A stretch of 64,000 nucleotides of DNA from Chitinophagales bacterium. GTDB lineage: Bacteria > Bacteroidota > Bacteroidia > Chitinophagales > UBA10324. Position 1 is the stretch's first letter. The number at the start of each line of letters is the position of its first letter. Shown here one piece after another: positions 45,276 to 55,233 of the stretch. The notes under the pieces are model-generated. The model was not told where the DNA came from. It was given only the letters and a program-made list of their open reading frames with translations, and searched no databases. Position numbers and translations under genes: made by a program. Where the stretch lies: the NCBI GenBank assembly GCA_019694975.1, contig JAIBAY010000006.1:124001-188000 (forward strand), in the 5' to 3' direction.

Positions 45276-46460
45276 TCAGGTAAGTTGCTTGCCGGCAAAA
45301 TAGTAGATAACACCGATTATCCATTGTGCCATAGCCAGGGCGATGAAGATGGCCGTAAACGGTTGCGGCAGTATTTTTATCAATATGAAAATCAAAGCGA
45401 CAGTGAGGACAATGAAGAGGAGGGAGATCAACACTACAATGTGCTGACGGTTATTTTTAAACAAACGGTAGATCAGCGGCGCATAGTAAAATCCGGGAAT
45501 CACCATCAGCCATCCCAACAGAAAAACGACCGGATCATATTGAAACCGGTAGATCACCGGCAGCAACACCGAGGATGAAAAAACCGCAATGGCGGCAATT
45601 AACATGCCTACAATAAACAACCGGAGTGCCATCTTACGGATGGAAGCAACGGGCAAACGGTAGATGAAAGAGAGGTAAGGAATGAGCAGGATAGGAATAA
45701 AGAGCTGGATGGCCTGCAAAAAACTCATCAGTACCTGGTAACGTGCAACAGCTGCTTTATCGAAAAATGTGGTGATACAGATGAGATCCACCCTGCTCGC
45801 CAGCATGCCGGTGAAATAGAGCAGGAAAAAGGAAAAAGCCGATTTGAAATAATTGCTGTCGTAGTCGCGGAAGGGCAACGGCAGTACTGCATTCCTGAAA
45901 AGCAAAACGACAGCAATACTCTTTAACATCTCAGCAATGGCAAAACAGCTGAGCAATACAGAAAGGTCTGCCGGCTGCAGATAAAAGATGCCGGCACCAA
46001 TGAAAATGAATCCTGCTGATTCCAGCAACAGCGTGACAGCGAATTTTCTTCTGAATACAATCAGCGCATCATACGACATGTAAATAAACTTTGCTGTCAG
46101 CAACAGGCCGGTCCATGCCATCACCGGCAATGGCATTGGTATAAACAACAGCAATACCAGCATCGCGGGCAGCAACAGGCTGCGGCTGCCAAAGCTATGC
46201 TGCCAGGAAGCGCCGATGGAAGAAGGATCAATGCTGAAGCTGCGCACGAGATAATCTTTGTTTCCCCAGGCCATGATGTTACCTGCAAGGCCTGTCCACA
46301 AAAGTAACTGCACCATTTCGCCCCACAGCGAATCAGCAAGCAATCGGATTACGATAGCTGCAATCGCTACATTGAACAGCATTGGTACCAGGTTGTATGC
46401 CGCACTCATCCCGAAGAGCATCAGGCGTTGCCGGAATTTTTTAAATGGGAGGGCAATCAT
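45276..46460 (-). CDS. Oligosaccharide flippase (Wzx/MATE-type) family protein
   Basis: A 394-residue membrane protein with about twelve hydrophobic segments. It starts MIALPFKKFRQRLMLFGMSAAYN, with the typical first helix near residues 20-40; an ATG at 46574 would add 38 cysteine-rich residues of no such character. Family-like traits are the small-residue-rich first helices and the intracellular basic loops (FRRKFAVTLL). Such proteins flip undecaprenyl-linked sugar units across the inner membrane. It is followed downstream by the GT4 glycosyltransferase (46602) on the same strand, 140 bases away, supporting a glycan route. Confidence 0.75.
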   Translation of the reverse strand: MIALPFKKFRQRLMLFGMSAAYNLVPMLFNVAIAAIVIRLLADSLWGEMVQLLLWTGLAGNIMAWGNKDYLVRSFSIDPSSIGASWQHSFGSRSLLLPAMLVLLLFIPMPLPVMAWTGLLLTAKFIYMSYDALIVFRRKFAVTLLLESAGFIFIGAGIFYLQPADLSVLLSCFAIAEMLKSIAVVLLFRNAVLPLPFRDYDSNYFKSAFSFFLLYFTGMLASRVDLICITTFFDKAAVARYQVLMSFLQAIQLFIPILLIPYLSFIYRLPVASIRKMALRLFIVGMLIAAIAVFSSSVLLPVIYRFQYDPVVFLLGWLMVIPGFYYAPLIYRLFKNNRQHIVVLISLLFIVLTVALIFILIKILPQPFTAIFIALAMAQWIIGVIYYFAGKQLT

Positions 46461-46601
46461 GAATACAGAAAAAACCGGTTTGCAGCAGCAATAAACATAA
46501 GATTTTTTCCCCTTAAACAGATGGCTGAATGCAGTGCATGAAGCTACTTTTATCAGCATGCATGATGGTAACACGCTTTTAACGCAGCATCAGTAGTTTC
46601 A

Positions 46602-47663
46602 TCAGTGCAGTGATTCGATGAGCCGTGTGTATGCTTTAATGGTTTCTTCTACCGGCAATATTTCCACCGGTGAAAAATCAGGCTGCGGCAAATGCAGGAT
46701 GCTTTTCATTGCCAACAACATCGCAGCTTCATCGGTGCAGATGGCTATTTTGGGATGATCCATGATTCTTCCCACATCATGGCAAACCACGTACATGCCT
46801 GCTGACAGTGCTTCAGAAATTACTGTCGACTGCCCTTCCGATGCGGAAGTGTGGAGTAATATTTTTGCCGCTTGCATTTTTTCTCTCACCGCTTCACGGC
46901 TTACAGCGCCTGTGAAGGTGACCTGTTCATTTAGCCCAAGTGTTGTTACCAGCTCAATCAATGTATCATAACCGGAGCCTTTGCCGATAATCTGCGCCCT
47001 GATGTCTGGTAATTCATGCTTGAGCAGGGAAATAATCCGGATGGCTTTATCAACCTGTTTAAGAGGAATGAGTGAACTGACGATCAGCATGTCTATGATT
47101 CTGTTGTCTGCCGTGCCATCGGCTGTTACCTGCTGCAGTAAACCCATGGGAATAACCGCAGCTGCCTTTCTGCCTGTTGCCTGAAGCAACTCAGCATTCA
47201 TCTGCTGATTGAATACCACTACAGTCAGCTTATCAGGATGCAGTTTTTGCAGGTAGGCATTAGTTGTTCTTACATCTTGTCCTGCGGCAATGGCAATATG
47301 ATCTGTCGCAAAAATTTTGGTGAATTGTTGTGCGATAAAAGTGGCTTCTGTCAGAAAATAAGAAAGCAGCACGGTGCGCTTTTTTTTCTTCATCAGTACG
47401 AGGTGAAAAAAAACCTTCAGCCAGGTATACAGCCGCATCAGGCCGTTTTTATCGTGGCCGCCGGCTGCATAAACAGGAATCGAATGCCATGTATATGATT
47501 TCGGCCGATGAGGGTATTGAAACGAAATGACTGATAGAGAGATGCCGGGACAGCATCGTTTCCAGCCCAAAACAAAATCCTGCAAAGCCGGCAGGCAGCT
47601 TGTATCGTTTTCGTCTGCTGCGAAACCCGGCGTCAGCAATATGATTTGAAACGGGACCGTCAT
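46602..47663 (-). CDS. Glycosyltransferase family 4-like
   Basis: A 353-residue GT-B enzyme. The N-terminal domain is less conserved; the C-terminal donor domain has LIVSSLIPLKQVDKAIRIISLLK, AQIIGKGSGYDTL and HTSASEGQSTVISEALSAGMYVVCHDVG, where the E-x7-E-like region (EGQSTVISEAL) binds the nucleotide-sugar donor. It transfers a sugar to a lipid-linked or surface glycan in the cytoplasm. It is at the edge of the 36-48 kb cluster. No signal peptide or membrane segment. Confidence 0.85.
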   Translation of the reverse strand: MTVPFQIILLTPGFAADENDTSCLPALQDFVLGWKRCCPGISLSVISFQYPHRPKSYTWHSIPVYAAGGHDKNGLMRLYTWLKVFFHLVLMKKKKRTVLLSYFLTEATFIAQQFTKIFATDHIAIAAGQDVRTTNAYLQKLHPDKLTVVVFNQQMNAELLQATGRKAAAVIPMGLLQQVTADGTADNRIIDMLIVSSLIPLKQVDKAIRIISLLKHELPDIRAQIIGKGSGYDTLIELVTTLGLNEQVTFTGAVSREAVREKMQAAKILLHTSASEGQSTVISEALSAGMYVVCHDVGRIMDHPKIAICTDEAAMLLAMKSILHLPQPDFSPVEILPVEETIKAYTRLIESLH

Positions 47664-47947
47664 GCTATAACCGGAGCAATAAAAATGTAAGGGAAACTAT
47701 GGTTGGTGCCCAAAAGTTTTCCGGTTGGTATTACGAAGTGAAGGAAAATAGTTGGGTGCAATATTGAGCCCGAAGGAGGGGGTTAAGAATTTTTGTTGCA
47801 GGCATTTAACGGGTGCGTGATTGTACCGGATTTTCCTGCCTTTAAAACAGAACCTGTTTATTCTTCACCGGTAATTGCCCGCAGTTCCATCGCTGCTATG
47901 GCGGTATTCCCCTGCATGCTTTTGATGGCAGGTGATACTGTCGATGA

Positions 47948-50900
47948 TCAGCGTTGAATAACAATTGGCTTCGACAATACCGAATTGCCATCATTCAGCT
48001 GCAGATTGTAAATGCCTGCCGGCAAGGCAGCATTGAGGTGAAGATCTCCGGAATAGCTGCCCATTTCAAGTGTGATCTTTTCCGTCTGCACCAACTGTCC
48101 GATGGTATTAAAGATATTCAGGTCAGCGGCTTTTGCAGAATAATCGTTCAGCTGGATTTGTACAGTCACGTTGCCATTTCCTGGATTGGGGTAAACGCTA
48201 ACGCTGCCCGTTGCCATCGATGGCGCTTGTGCAACAGCCGTGGCGGAATCAGGAATGAAATTCACATCCAGTTGGTAGTTGCCTTCATCATTGCCTTGTC
48301 CTTCCACAATGATGAATAGGTTGACCGGTACTGTTCCCTCATAAAACTCAATGGAAGCTGCCTGCCCTGAGCAATAAGGGCCATTGTTGTTATTGCTGCT
48401 CAGGTGATTACCCTGATCATCTACCAGGTGGAGGTAAGTATTAAATCCGGTGGTCTCGCAGGTGGAAATTTGCAGTGTTCCGGAAGTGTCGATCAGCGAG
48501 ATAGCATAAAAAATATCAGGTGATACCTGCGGCAGGCTATTGGTGTAGTCGCTCGTCCAGCAATTGTCAGAAAAATTATCACCGGTATGTGTATAAGGAA
48601 AACTGCTGATGATAATCGGATTGCTTTGTGTATTGCCTAAAGGGACGGGTTTTACCGTCACTGTTGCTTCGGCAGAATAGGCGCTGTTGCCTGAACAGGT
48701 CACCTTACAACGGTAATAAGTAGTGGTGGTAACGGTTACATCGGCTGAAGTATTGGTAGCACCCGGAATGTCAGTATACAGGCTATTGTCAGGTGAAGAT
48801 TGCCATTGATAAGTTTGTCCAAGTCCGATTGAATTACCCGTAAGACTCAGGGTAACGTCAGCCGGCACATCCACGGTGCAGAACGACAAGACAGAAGCCG
48901 TTGCGGTGCCGGGAGTTGGTGGATTAATACAGGGCGGTTCATTGACGATGTTGATGGCATAATCTTCTGTTTCACCATAATCGTAAGTGCCGCAGGCGGG
49001 AGGCACGGATTCTGATTCAGCCAATACTACGCGCATGCCGGTTTTGCCGAGCGGTGCCGATCCGGGAATATTAAACACGCCGTCGGGTATGCTGTGCAAA
49101 TCAGCGGTGGGCCCGTAGGAATAAACGAGCTCAGTGCCGTCGTAAATTTTGTTTTGGTTGTAATCAATGTAAACAGCTACATAGGCTTCATAAAACTGTC
49201 CGCTGCAGGAGCCGTTATCAATGTGAATGGTTACGGGTCCGGTATTGGCAACATCCAGGTTCGCACCGGTGTTGTCGGTATAGGTTTCGCAGTTCACCGG
49301 GGAAGACCCGGCAATGAGGTTTCCGATTTTAACGGTGTCAATTTTCGTGTCTTCAGCATTAGTAGGATAAGAAGCGCAGTAGCAGGCAAAAAAGGGATTC
49401 ATGATTACCTGCACCGGATCCGATTTGGTGGAGAGGCCCGAATTATCGCAGGTTACATTGCAGCGATACCAGGTGGCTGCCGCCTGTGTCTGCACTTTAG
49501 TAGCGGAAGTGGCACTGCTGATGTTGGTGTAATCGATATTATTGAGTGAGCTTTGCCATTGATAAGAGATGCCGGTATTGTTCTGGTAATTTGCAATGGA
49601 AAGGGTGAATGGTTCGCTCGGACAAACAGAGATCTCTGATGATAAAGTTGCCCCGGGAACCGGCGCACCGCCACAGGCAGCAGCAGGCGTGATGTTCAGC
49701 AGGTAATCTTCCGTTTCACCATACACATACTCACCGCAGGCATAAGGTATTGAATCACCTTCGGTAATAATTACACGCATGCCGGTAGTGCCGCCGGGAG
49801 CTACGGTGGGAAAGATAAAAGTGTAGTCGGGTATGCCGTTGAAATCAATGATCGGACCATAACCATAGACCAGTTCCGTTGCTTCATCATACACACCGTT
49901 CTGATTGTAATCAATATACACGCCCACGTAGGCATCATAGACAAAGCCGCTGCACGATCCGTTGGCAATCTTAATAGTTACCTGTTGTCCGGCTGCTACA
50001 TTTCCCGGAATGCCAGTATAGTCAGTATACGATTCACAGGTGCCATTGGGCGTGCTCGTACTGATATCAGCCATCTGGAATGAGTTGATTTTTGTATCGC
50101 TGATATCCGACGAATAGGATGCGCAATAACAATTGTAATAGGCATTTTCATCGATCAGTATTGGATTGGATGTTCCCGTGGCACCTCCCGCATCGCAGGT
50201 AACTTTGCAACGGTAATAAAGCGGTGAAGCCTGTGTGGTAGTTAAGGTGGATGCTGTAGCTCCTGTAATGTTCGTCCACGGATTGTTACCGGTGGGTGAT
50301 GACTGCCATACATAAGTCAGCCCGGGTGTGGTAGGTGTATTTTGCAGGGAAAGGGTGAAGCTTTCATCCAGGCAGACATGCGTGGAAGTAGAGAGCGTAT
50401 TGCCGGGATTGGGCGTGCCGCTGCAATTCGGTTCGAAAGTGATTTGAACGGTAGGGCGTTTATTGATGAGGATACCATAATCTGCAGGCGGAACGAGGTC
50501 ATCTTCCCAGTACTCGCACCGGTTAGTGGTAGTGGTGGAATGCCGGAACTGCTTGGCCACAAAATCTTCACCGCCAAATTCGCCGTAATTTGTTTCTACG
50601 AGGATGACGAGGTTGTTGCTGCTGTAGTTAAAAGCAGTGTTCAGCGTGATGGTGATCCAGCTGTCTGCCGTGAGCATAGAAGAAGTAATGGTACCTGCAT
50701 ACACCTGCGTGGAACCATTCACGATATTAGCATAAGGTGTTGATGTTAATGTATTGGCGGTTATTGTTTTCATCCTGATGACAACCGGCGTGGCGGCGGC
50801 AGGATTATTTTTTGAGTTGAGATAGAAACCAACCTTGGTAATGCTGCCAAACTGTGTGACCTCACCGGAAGTATACAGCATGGCCGAACGTTCGTAACCA

Positions 50901-51067
50901 TAGGTGCAGCCAAGGGGTTTACGCGTTGCAGTATCATTGGGGTTAGCGGAAGGTATCGTGATCAGCTGCGCAAATGCCGCCTGTGAAAAGATCAGGCTGA
51001 CAGCCATCAGCCAAATTGCCTGCTTCACTTTCTTTACACTCAAAAAAGTAGAAAATCCAATCAACAT
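47948..51067 (-). CDS. Large secreted protein with GEVED repeats and T9SS sorting domain
   Basis: About 1,039 residues from ATG 51067, chosen for its signal peptide (VKQAIWLMAVSLIFSQAAFAQ); the ATG at 51157 would give an unusual 30-residue extension. After a jelly-roll-like N-terminal domain (about residues 50-200) come alternating Ig-like C-x-W-type domains (TYVWQSSPTG, YRCKVTCD) and two GEVED domains, recognised by YIDYNQNGVYDEATELVY, IPDYTFIFP, GMRVIITEGDSIPYACG and YGETEDYLLNI. The tail (SVYPNPGNGNVTVQIQLN) is a T9SS sorting domain. Such proteins are adhesins or matrix proteins; no enzyme is indicated. It is transcribed alone. Confidence 0.88.
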   Translation of the reverse strand: MLIGFSTFLSVKKVKQAIWLMAVSLIFSQAAFAQLITIPSANPNDTATRKPLGCTYGYERSAMLYTSGEVTQFGSITKVGFYLNSKNNPAAATPVVIRMKTITANTLTSTPYANIVNGSTQVYAGTITSSMLTADSWITITLNTAFNYSSNNLVILVETNYGEFGGEDFVAKQFRHSTTTTNRCEYWEDDLVPPADYGILINKRPTVQITFEPNCSGTPNPGNTLSTSTHVCLDESFTLSLQNTPTTPGLTYVWQSSPTGNNPWTNITGATASTLTTTQASPLYYRCKVTCDAGGATGTSNPILIDENAYYNCYCASYSSDISDTKINSFQMADISTSTPNGTCESYTDYTGIPGNVAAGQQVTIKIANGSCSGFVYDAYVGVYIDYNQNGVYDEATELVYGYGPIIDFNGIPDYTFIFPTVAPGGTTGMRVIITEGDSIPYACGEYVYGETEDYLLNITPAAACGGAPVPGATLSSEISVCPSEPFTLSIANYQNNTGISYQWQSSLNNIDYTNISSATSATKVQTQAAATWYRCNVTCDNSGLSTKSDPVQVIMNPFFACYCASYPTNAEDTKIDTVKIGNLIAGSSPVNCETYTDNTGANLDVANTGPVTIHIDNGSCSGQFYEAYVAVYIDYNQNKIYDGTELVYSYGPTADLHSIPDGVFNIPGSAPLGKTGMRVVLAESESVPPACGTYDYGETEDYAINIVNEPPCINPPTPGTATASVLSFCTVDVPADVTLSLTGNSIGLGQTYQWQSSPDNSLYTDIPGATNTSADVTVTTTTYYRCKVTCSGNSAYSAEATVTVKPVPLGNTQSNPIIISSFPYTHTGDNFSDNCWTSDYTNSLPQVSPDIFYAISLIDTSGTLQISTCETTGFNTYLHLVDDQGNHLSSNNNNGPYCSGQAASIEFYEGTVPVNLFIIVEGQGNDEGNYQLDVNFIPDSATAVAQAPSMATGSVSVYPNPGNGNVTVQIQLNDYSAKAADLNIFNTIGQLVQTEKITLEMGSYSGDLHLNAALPAGIYNLQLNDGNSVLSKPIVIQR

Positions 51068-51311
51068 ACAGGGGAAGTGGTTTGAAAATTTATTAGTAGA
51101 TGATACCTGACGACGAACAAACAAAAAGGTATTTTTTTCTTTGTGCAAAACGTGCACGAAAATACAATTTCTGCCGAATCAAGAGCAAAACCTCAGCTGC
51201 ATGCGATGAAATATTTTTTGCAGGCATCATTAAGCGAAATGTTCACCGCATATCCATAAGGATGCGTCATGTTGTTTTTATGCATTTGCTATATTGCCGT
51301 GTAAGAATCTC

Positions 51312-52448
51312 ATGAAACCCATGCTGAATCCTATTGCTGAAATGTCGCGGAAGGGGCAACTGACCGGCATACTTTTAATCATCGCCACTATCTTTTCCCT
51401 GGTGCTGAGTAATTCATCATGGAGGGAAAGTTATTATCATCTGTGGCACATACCGCTTGGTTTTGCGGGCTACCAGGCATCAGCCGGGCATTGGATCAAT
51501 GACGGTCTGATGGTTATTTTTTTCTTCATGGTCGGTTTGGAAATTCGCCGCGAAGTAGTGCAGGGTGAGCTCGCTGATATTCGGCAGTCGTTGTTGCCGG
51601 TGCTGGCAGCGGCAGGCGGCATGGCTGTGCCGGCCATTTTATACACACTATTCAACCTGTACGGCGGCAACCTTAACGGATGGGCAATTCCAACGGCAAC
51701 AGACATTGCCTTTTCACTTGGCATCTTATCACTCATGGGCAACAGGGTTCCCTTTGCCCTGAAGGTATTCCTTACCGCTCTTGCCATTATTGATGACCTC
51801 GGAGCCGTGCTGGTGATCGCCGTTTTCTATACCGATACTATTCATACCGGGCCGCTTATTTGCAGTGCGTTGATCATCCTCTTTTTACTCGTGCTGCAAC
51901 GATTTAAAGTGCGCCCGCTATTGTTATACTTTTTACCAGGCGTACTGCTGTGGTGGTTCATCCTGCATTCAGGTGTGCATGCCACTGTCGCCGGCGTGCT
52001 GCTGGCTTTTTGTGTGCCGATGCATTCCGTAGAATCATTGGAACACGCTTTGCAAAAACCCGTCAACTATTTGATCCTGCCGCTTTTCGCTCTCGCAAAT
52101 ACTGCCATCACCATTCCGGCAGCCGGAGTGTCAGTGTTGTTTAATGCACCTGGCTTAGGGATTATTACCGGCCTGTTGCTGGGTAAGCCAATAGGCATAC
52201 TGCTGGCCTCCTGGCTGGCGGTAAAGGCGGGCCTGGCGCAACTGCCGAAGATGGTTTCGTGGAGAATGTTGCTGGCCGCAGGATGCGCAGCAGGCATTGG
52301 TTTCACGATGTCTATTTTTATAGCCACACTGGCATTTGATGATGCCGCCTTGTTAGACGGTGCAAAGTTGGCTATACTCGTGGGTTCGTTTTTATCCGGG
52401 TTGGCCGGAGTTATATTGCTTGCAGGAAAGAAGGTGAAGGATGCATAA
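51312..52448 (+). CDS. nhaA: Na+/H+ antiporter NhaA
   Basis: A 378-residue antiporter of the usual length with about twelve helices. The transport aspartates are in TALAIIDDLGAVLVIAVFY (the DD pair of helix V). GHWINDGLMVIFFFMVGLEIRREVVQGEL and IPTATDIAFSLGILSLMG are family signatures. It exchanges Na+ (or Li+) out for protons in, at the inner membrane, for salt and alkaline pH tolerance. The ATG at 51312 is preferred to an upstream TTG. Convergent with the MBL hydrolase gene. Confidence 0.95.
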   Translation: MKPMLNPIAEMSRKGQLTGILLIIATIFSLVLSNSSWRESYYHLWHIPLGFAGYQASAGHWINDGLMVIFFFMVGLEIRREVVQGELADIRQSLLPVLAAAGGMAVPAILYTLFNLYGGNLNGWAIPTATDIAFSLGILSLMGNRVPFALKVFLTALAIIDDLGAVLVIAVFYTDTIHTGPLICSALIILFLLVLQRFKVRPLLLYFLPGVLLWWFILHSGVHATVAGVLLAFCVPMHSVESLEHALQKPVNYLILPLFALANTAITIPAAGVSVLFNAPGLGIITGLLLGKPIGILLASWLAVKAGLAQLPKMVSWRMLLAAGCAAGIGFTMSIFIATLAFDDAALLDGAKLAILVGSFLSGLAGVILLAGKKVKDA

Positions 52449-52594
52449 GCAACCGGCATAAATAAACCATATGCTTTCCATCGTGTGTATTCATCAGGAG
52501 CAATGCAGCCATCAGATAAATGATAACACCGTTTTCAAAGCAGTCTGCATCGTTTGATAAATGGCAGGTTGCTTCCGGCACCGGCACTTGACCA

Positions 52595-53374
52595 TCAAGT
52601 TCCAATCCGTTCCAACAGAAACTTGTTACCGGCTTCCTTTCTCACTTTTGCCATGGGCATGCCGGCTGAATGGAAGAAGAGCACGGTATAATTATTTTCA
52701 GCCGCCCTGCTTCCATACGTGATGCGCCTGGCAGCAGCAAGTTTTCCATCATAGTCATATTTGGCATTAAACTTCATTTGCAGCTGTTTCGGTTGTGGCA
52801 CCACATCGCCGCCATAAAAACAGGTGCCGGCCGTGGTCCTGATCGTGAATACCTGGTGAAAAGGTGTATGGCCTCCGCTGATCTCATATGATATGTCTTC
52901 GTCAATGTTACCATCACCCTTCAGCAAAACAAGCTGGCTGGTGCTCCTGAGGAAATCCAGTTTTGATAATACGAAAGAAGGTGAGTTGACTTTGGTGAGG
53001 GCATAATCGAGTTCCTGCTGCTGGCAGAAGACCCGCGCTTTCGGGAACATGAGATCATAAGCATTGTCTTTGCCATAGCAGATTCCGCCTGCATGATCTT
53101 TATGCAGGTGGCTCAGTAAAATCACCGTAACATCATCTGCGCTATAACCTGCACGTTGTATATTTTCCAGTATCATAAATTCACCGGTGGCCGATGGCAT
53201 GCCAAGCCCCGGGTCAATGATCACCAGTTCATTTTTTGTTCTTACCAGGAACGGTACAATGTCAACGAGTAACGATCCGGGACGGTCGTGCAGCTGATCG
53301 GTTTGCGGATCAAAAGGAATAAACTCCTTGCTGTCATCTACCGTAAAACTGCCTTCAGAAAGCGGGAGGAACAT
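52595..53374 (-). CDS. MBL-fold metallo-hydrolase
   Basis: A 259-residue cytoplasmic metallo-beta-lactamase fold protein. The zinc motif is HLHKDHAGG, with a further aspartate in FYGGDVV and a histidine in GGHTPFH. It resembles the lactonase/glyoxalase-like group; the exact substrate is not readable. It starts MFLPLSEGSFTVDDSKEF without a signal peptide. Nothing in the neighbours links it to a pathway. Confidence 0.85.
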   Translation of the reverse strand: MFLPLSEGSFTVDDSKEFIPFDPQTDQLHDRPGSLLVDIVPFLVRTKNELVIIDPGLGMPSATGEFMILENIQRAGYSADDVTVILLSHLHKDHAGGICYGKDNAYDLMFPKARVFCQQQELDYALTKVNSPSFVLSKLDFLRSTSQLVLLKGDGNIDEDISYEISGGHTPFHQVFTIRTTAGTCFYGGDVVPQPKQLQMKFNAKYDYDGKLAAARRITYGSRAAENNYTVLFFHSAGMPMAKVRKEAGNKFLLERIGT

Positions 53375-53535
53375 CGCCTGATCATTATATTGTTTAGATT
53401 GCTCTTGCCGTAAAAGTTGCAGCCACTGCTGATTTCCATGGATGCATGACAGACAGCGATTTAGTATCCGGTGGCATTATCTTGAAAAAAACCGGCAGGC
53501 AACTCATGATGGATAGAATGCTGCAGCGGAATCTA

Positions 53536-54489
53536 TCACCAGCTTTTTCCACCAATCACAAAATTCCTCGAGATATTGAAGCCGATGCGGAATTCGCCGT
53601 CGAGCCAGTTGGAGCGTGTGAACGGCAGGTACATATTTTCAAGTATGCCCATTGAGTTGGTAAAGTTGATGGTGAAGACATGGCCGCCTGTTTCAATTTC
53701 AACGCCAACACTCAGCGGATCATAATACTCCTTATTGCCGTTTGCATCTTTTGCATTGGTGCGATATGCAGAAAAGTTATGGTAATAATCGGCAATCAGT
53801 GCAAACCGTTTGGTCAGCTTTACCCTTGCACCTATGCCGAGTGAAAACATGTCGTTTTGATCTTCATAGGAAACGTAGTTACGGTGCAGCCATGCCGGTA
53901 AAAGTTCCAGCGAAAATCCCGGCGTAAATTTCCGGGCAATAACCACTTCAGTAACATACGACATGCGCTGCGCTGTATTCTGAAAGGAGGCATCTGAGGT
54001 GCTGTCGCTGGCCGCCGGCCTGCCTGTGATGCCGGCAACGCCATATAAGGTAATGCTGAGCGGCATCTTATTATCGGTGGTCTGCCGCAGCAGCCGGTAC
54101 TTGATATTTACATCATAGAACTGCGCGTAAGCATCTATGCCTTTTGATCTGCCGATACCAGCCTGCAGCCTGTCGGTGATACCATAGTCGAAAGAGAAAC
54201 GGATATCTGCGGCATTATCAAAACCAAAGAAAGTGCTGATGCCGCCTGCATCGCCTGCCATATCGCCAAAGCGGTGTGCGATATTAAAATTCAGGTTGTT
54301 CTTCTTTGCAGTCTCATTGGTTTGCGCATTCACTATTCTGAATCCTTTGAAAGTAGCCGTCACGAATTCCCTTTCGGCAGGAGGGGAATTCTGATCAACG
54401 ATGGCCGACAAGTCGGGGTCCTGCGCATAAAGCAGAGCGGAATATTGCCAGGCGAAAAAGTATAAAAGCAGGAAGGAGATTTTTTTCAT
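53536..54489 (-). CDS. DUF5777 family outer-membrane beta-barrel protein
   Basis: A 317-residue protein with a signal peptide (MKKISFLLLYFFAWQYSALLYAQ). The mature part is a series of alternating strands (NLNFNIAHRFG, ITDRLQAGIGRSKGIDAYAQFYDVNIKYRLL, HVFTINFTNSMGILENMYLP), ending RNFVIGGKSW, that match DUF5777 beta-barrel proteins. The ATG at 54489 is supported by a TATCTTTC box about 22 nt above it. It is the last member of the cluster with YceI, the cytochrome-like lipoprotein and the choice-of-anchor V protein, so it may form the outer-membrane pore of an envelope module. Confidence 0.83.
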   Translation of the reverse strand: MKKISFLLLYFFAWQYSALLYAQDPDLSAIVDQNSPPAEREFVTATFKGFRIVNAQTNETAKKNNLNFNIAHRFGDMAGDAGGISTFFGFDNAADIRFSFDYGITDRLQAGIGRSKGIDAYAQFYDVNIKYRLLRQTTDNKMPLSITLYGVAGITGRPAASDSTSDASFQNTAQRMSYVTEVVIARKFTPGFSLELLPAWLHRNYVSYEDQNDMFSLGIGARVKLTKRFALIADYYHNFSAYRTNAKDANGNKEYYDPLSVGVEIETGGHVFTINFTNSMGILENMYLPFTRSNWLDGEFRIGFNISRNFVIGGKSW

Positions 54490-54515
54490 AAGCATCGTAC
54501 GTTTTGAAATGTGTC

Positions 54516-54523
54516 GAAAGATA
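54516..54523 (-). promoter_or_regulatory. Candidate -7 box of the DUF5777 gene
   Basis: TATCTTTC on the minus strand, one mismatch from consensus, about 22 nt before the ATG at 54489. It suggests that the DUF5777 gene can be transcribed apart from the upstream genes. Confidence 0.3.
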
Positions 54524-54606
54524 TACACGCCATTTACGCACTGGTCAGCAGTGCTGCCCTGGCATTCATCAAAGGTAAAACGCTAATTGATAACAGCAGG
54601 CACTTT

Positions 54607-55161
54607 TTATTTATCCGACTTCACCGGAAGCAGTGTTGCCTGCACTTTAACCTTAACGGTTTCCGCGATGTTTTGTGTAACCACGGTGGGAATGGTGATA
54701 TCATGATCAGCCAGTTTCACCATAAATTCACCGGAAAGGATGAGGCTGCCGTCTTTCACCGTGATGTTGCCCGGTATGGTACGGCTCTGATCCACACCAT
54801 GCAGATTTAAAGTGCCTGTTACGGTAACCTTATAGTCGCCGTCCTTGCTGAAATCTACAGGCTCATTGATGATACCGTTGAATGTTGAATAGGGAAACTT
54901 ATCACTCTCCAGGTAGTTCTCATTAAAATGCTCCTGCATCAATGCTTTCTTAAATGCAAAAGTGGTGATCTTGGCTTTGAAGAAGATGGATTTGGTCTTC
55001 ACATTTACGGCGCCGACTACCTGGTTACTGGTAGCATCAATATTTTCAACCGGTGTTTCTGAAAAAAATGAAACAGTGCCGGAAGAGGAGAGGAAGACAT
55101 CCTGTGCCTCTGCATGGTTCATACAGAACAGTGCGATCACTATAAGCAGCATTTCTTTCAT
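54607..55161 (-). CDS. YceI family periplasmic protein
   Basis: A 184-residue secreted protein (signal MKEMLLIVIALFCMNHAEA). It has the YceI lipocalin-like barrel signatures: GTVSFFSETPVENIDATSNQVVGAVN, FKAKITTFAFKKALMQEHFNENYLESDKFPYSTFNG and the late TGTLNLHGVDQSRTIPGNITV. Characterised YceI proteins bind polyisoprenoids, and some act in stress or quinone-linked processes. It lies 72 bases below a cytochrome-like lipoprotein gene and 117 bases above the DUF5777 barrel gene, all on one strand. Confidence 0.88.
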   Translation of the reverse strand: MKEMLLIVIALFCMNHAEAQDVFLSSSGTVSFFSETPVENIDATSNQVVGAVNVKTKSIFFKAKITTFAFKKALMQEHFNENYLESDKFPYSTFNGIINEPVDFSKDGDYKVTVTGTLNLHGVDQSRTIPGNITVKDGSLILSGEFMVKLADHDITIPTVVTQNIAETVKVKVQATLLPVKSDK

Positions 55162-55233
55162 CGTTGACAGGTTTTATGAATGATGACTAAGAATTGGCAA
55201 TGAATGCGACCTGTTTTCAATTACCATACCATA

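Noticed and set aside
44744..45313. 189-codon open frame on the minus strand
   Set aside because: Antisense to the methyltransferase, whose SAM motif is intact on the plus strand.
47699..47767. 22-codon frame with protein-like residues (MVGAQKFSGWYYEVKENSWV)
   Set aside because: Too short, and without promoter, conserved context or terminator; left out of the gene list.
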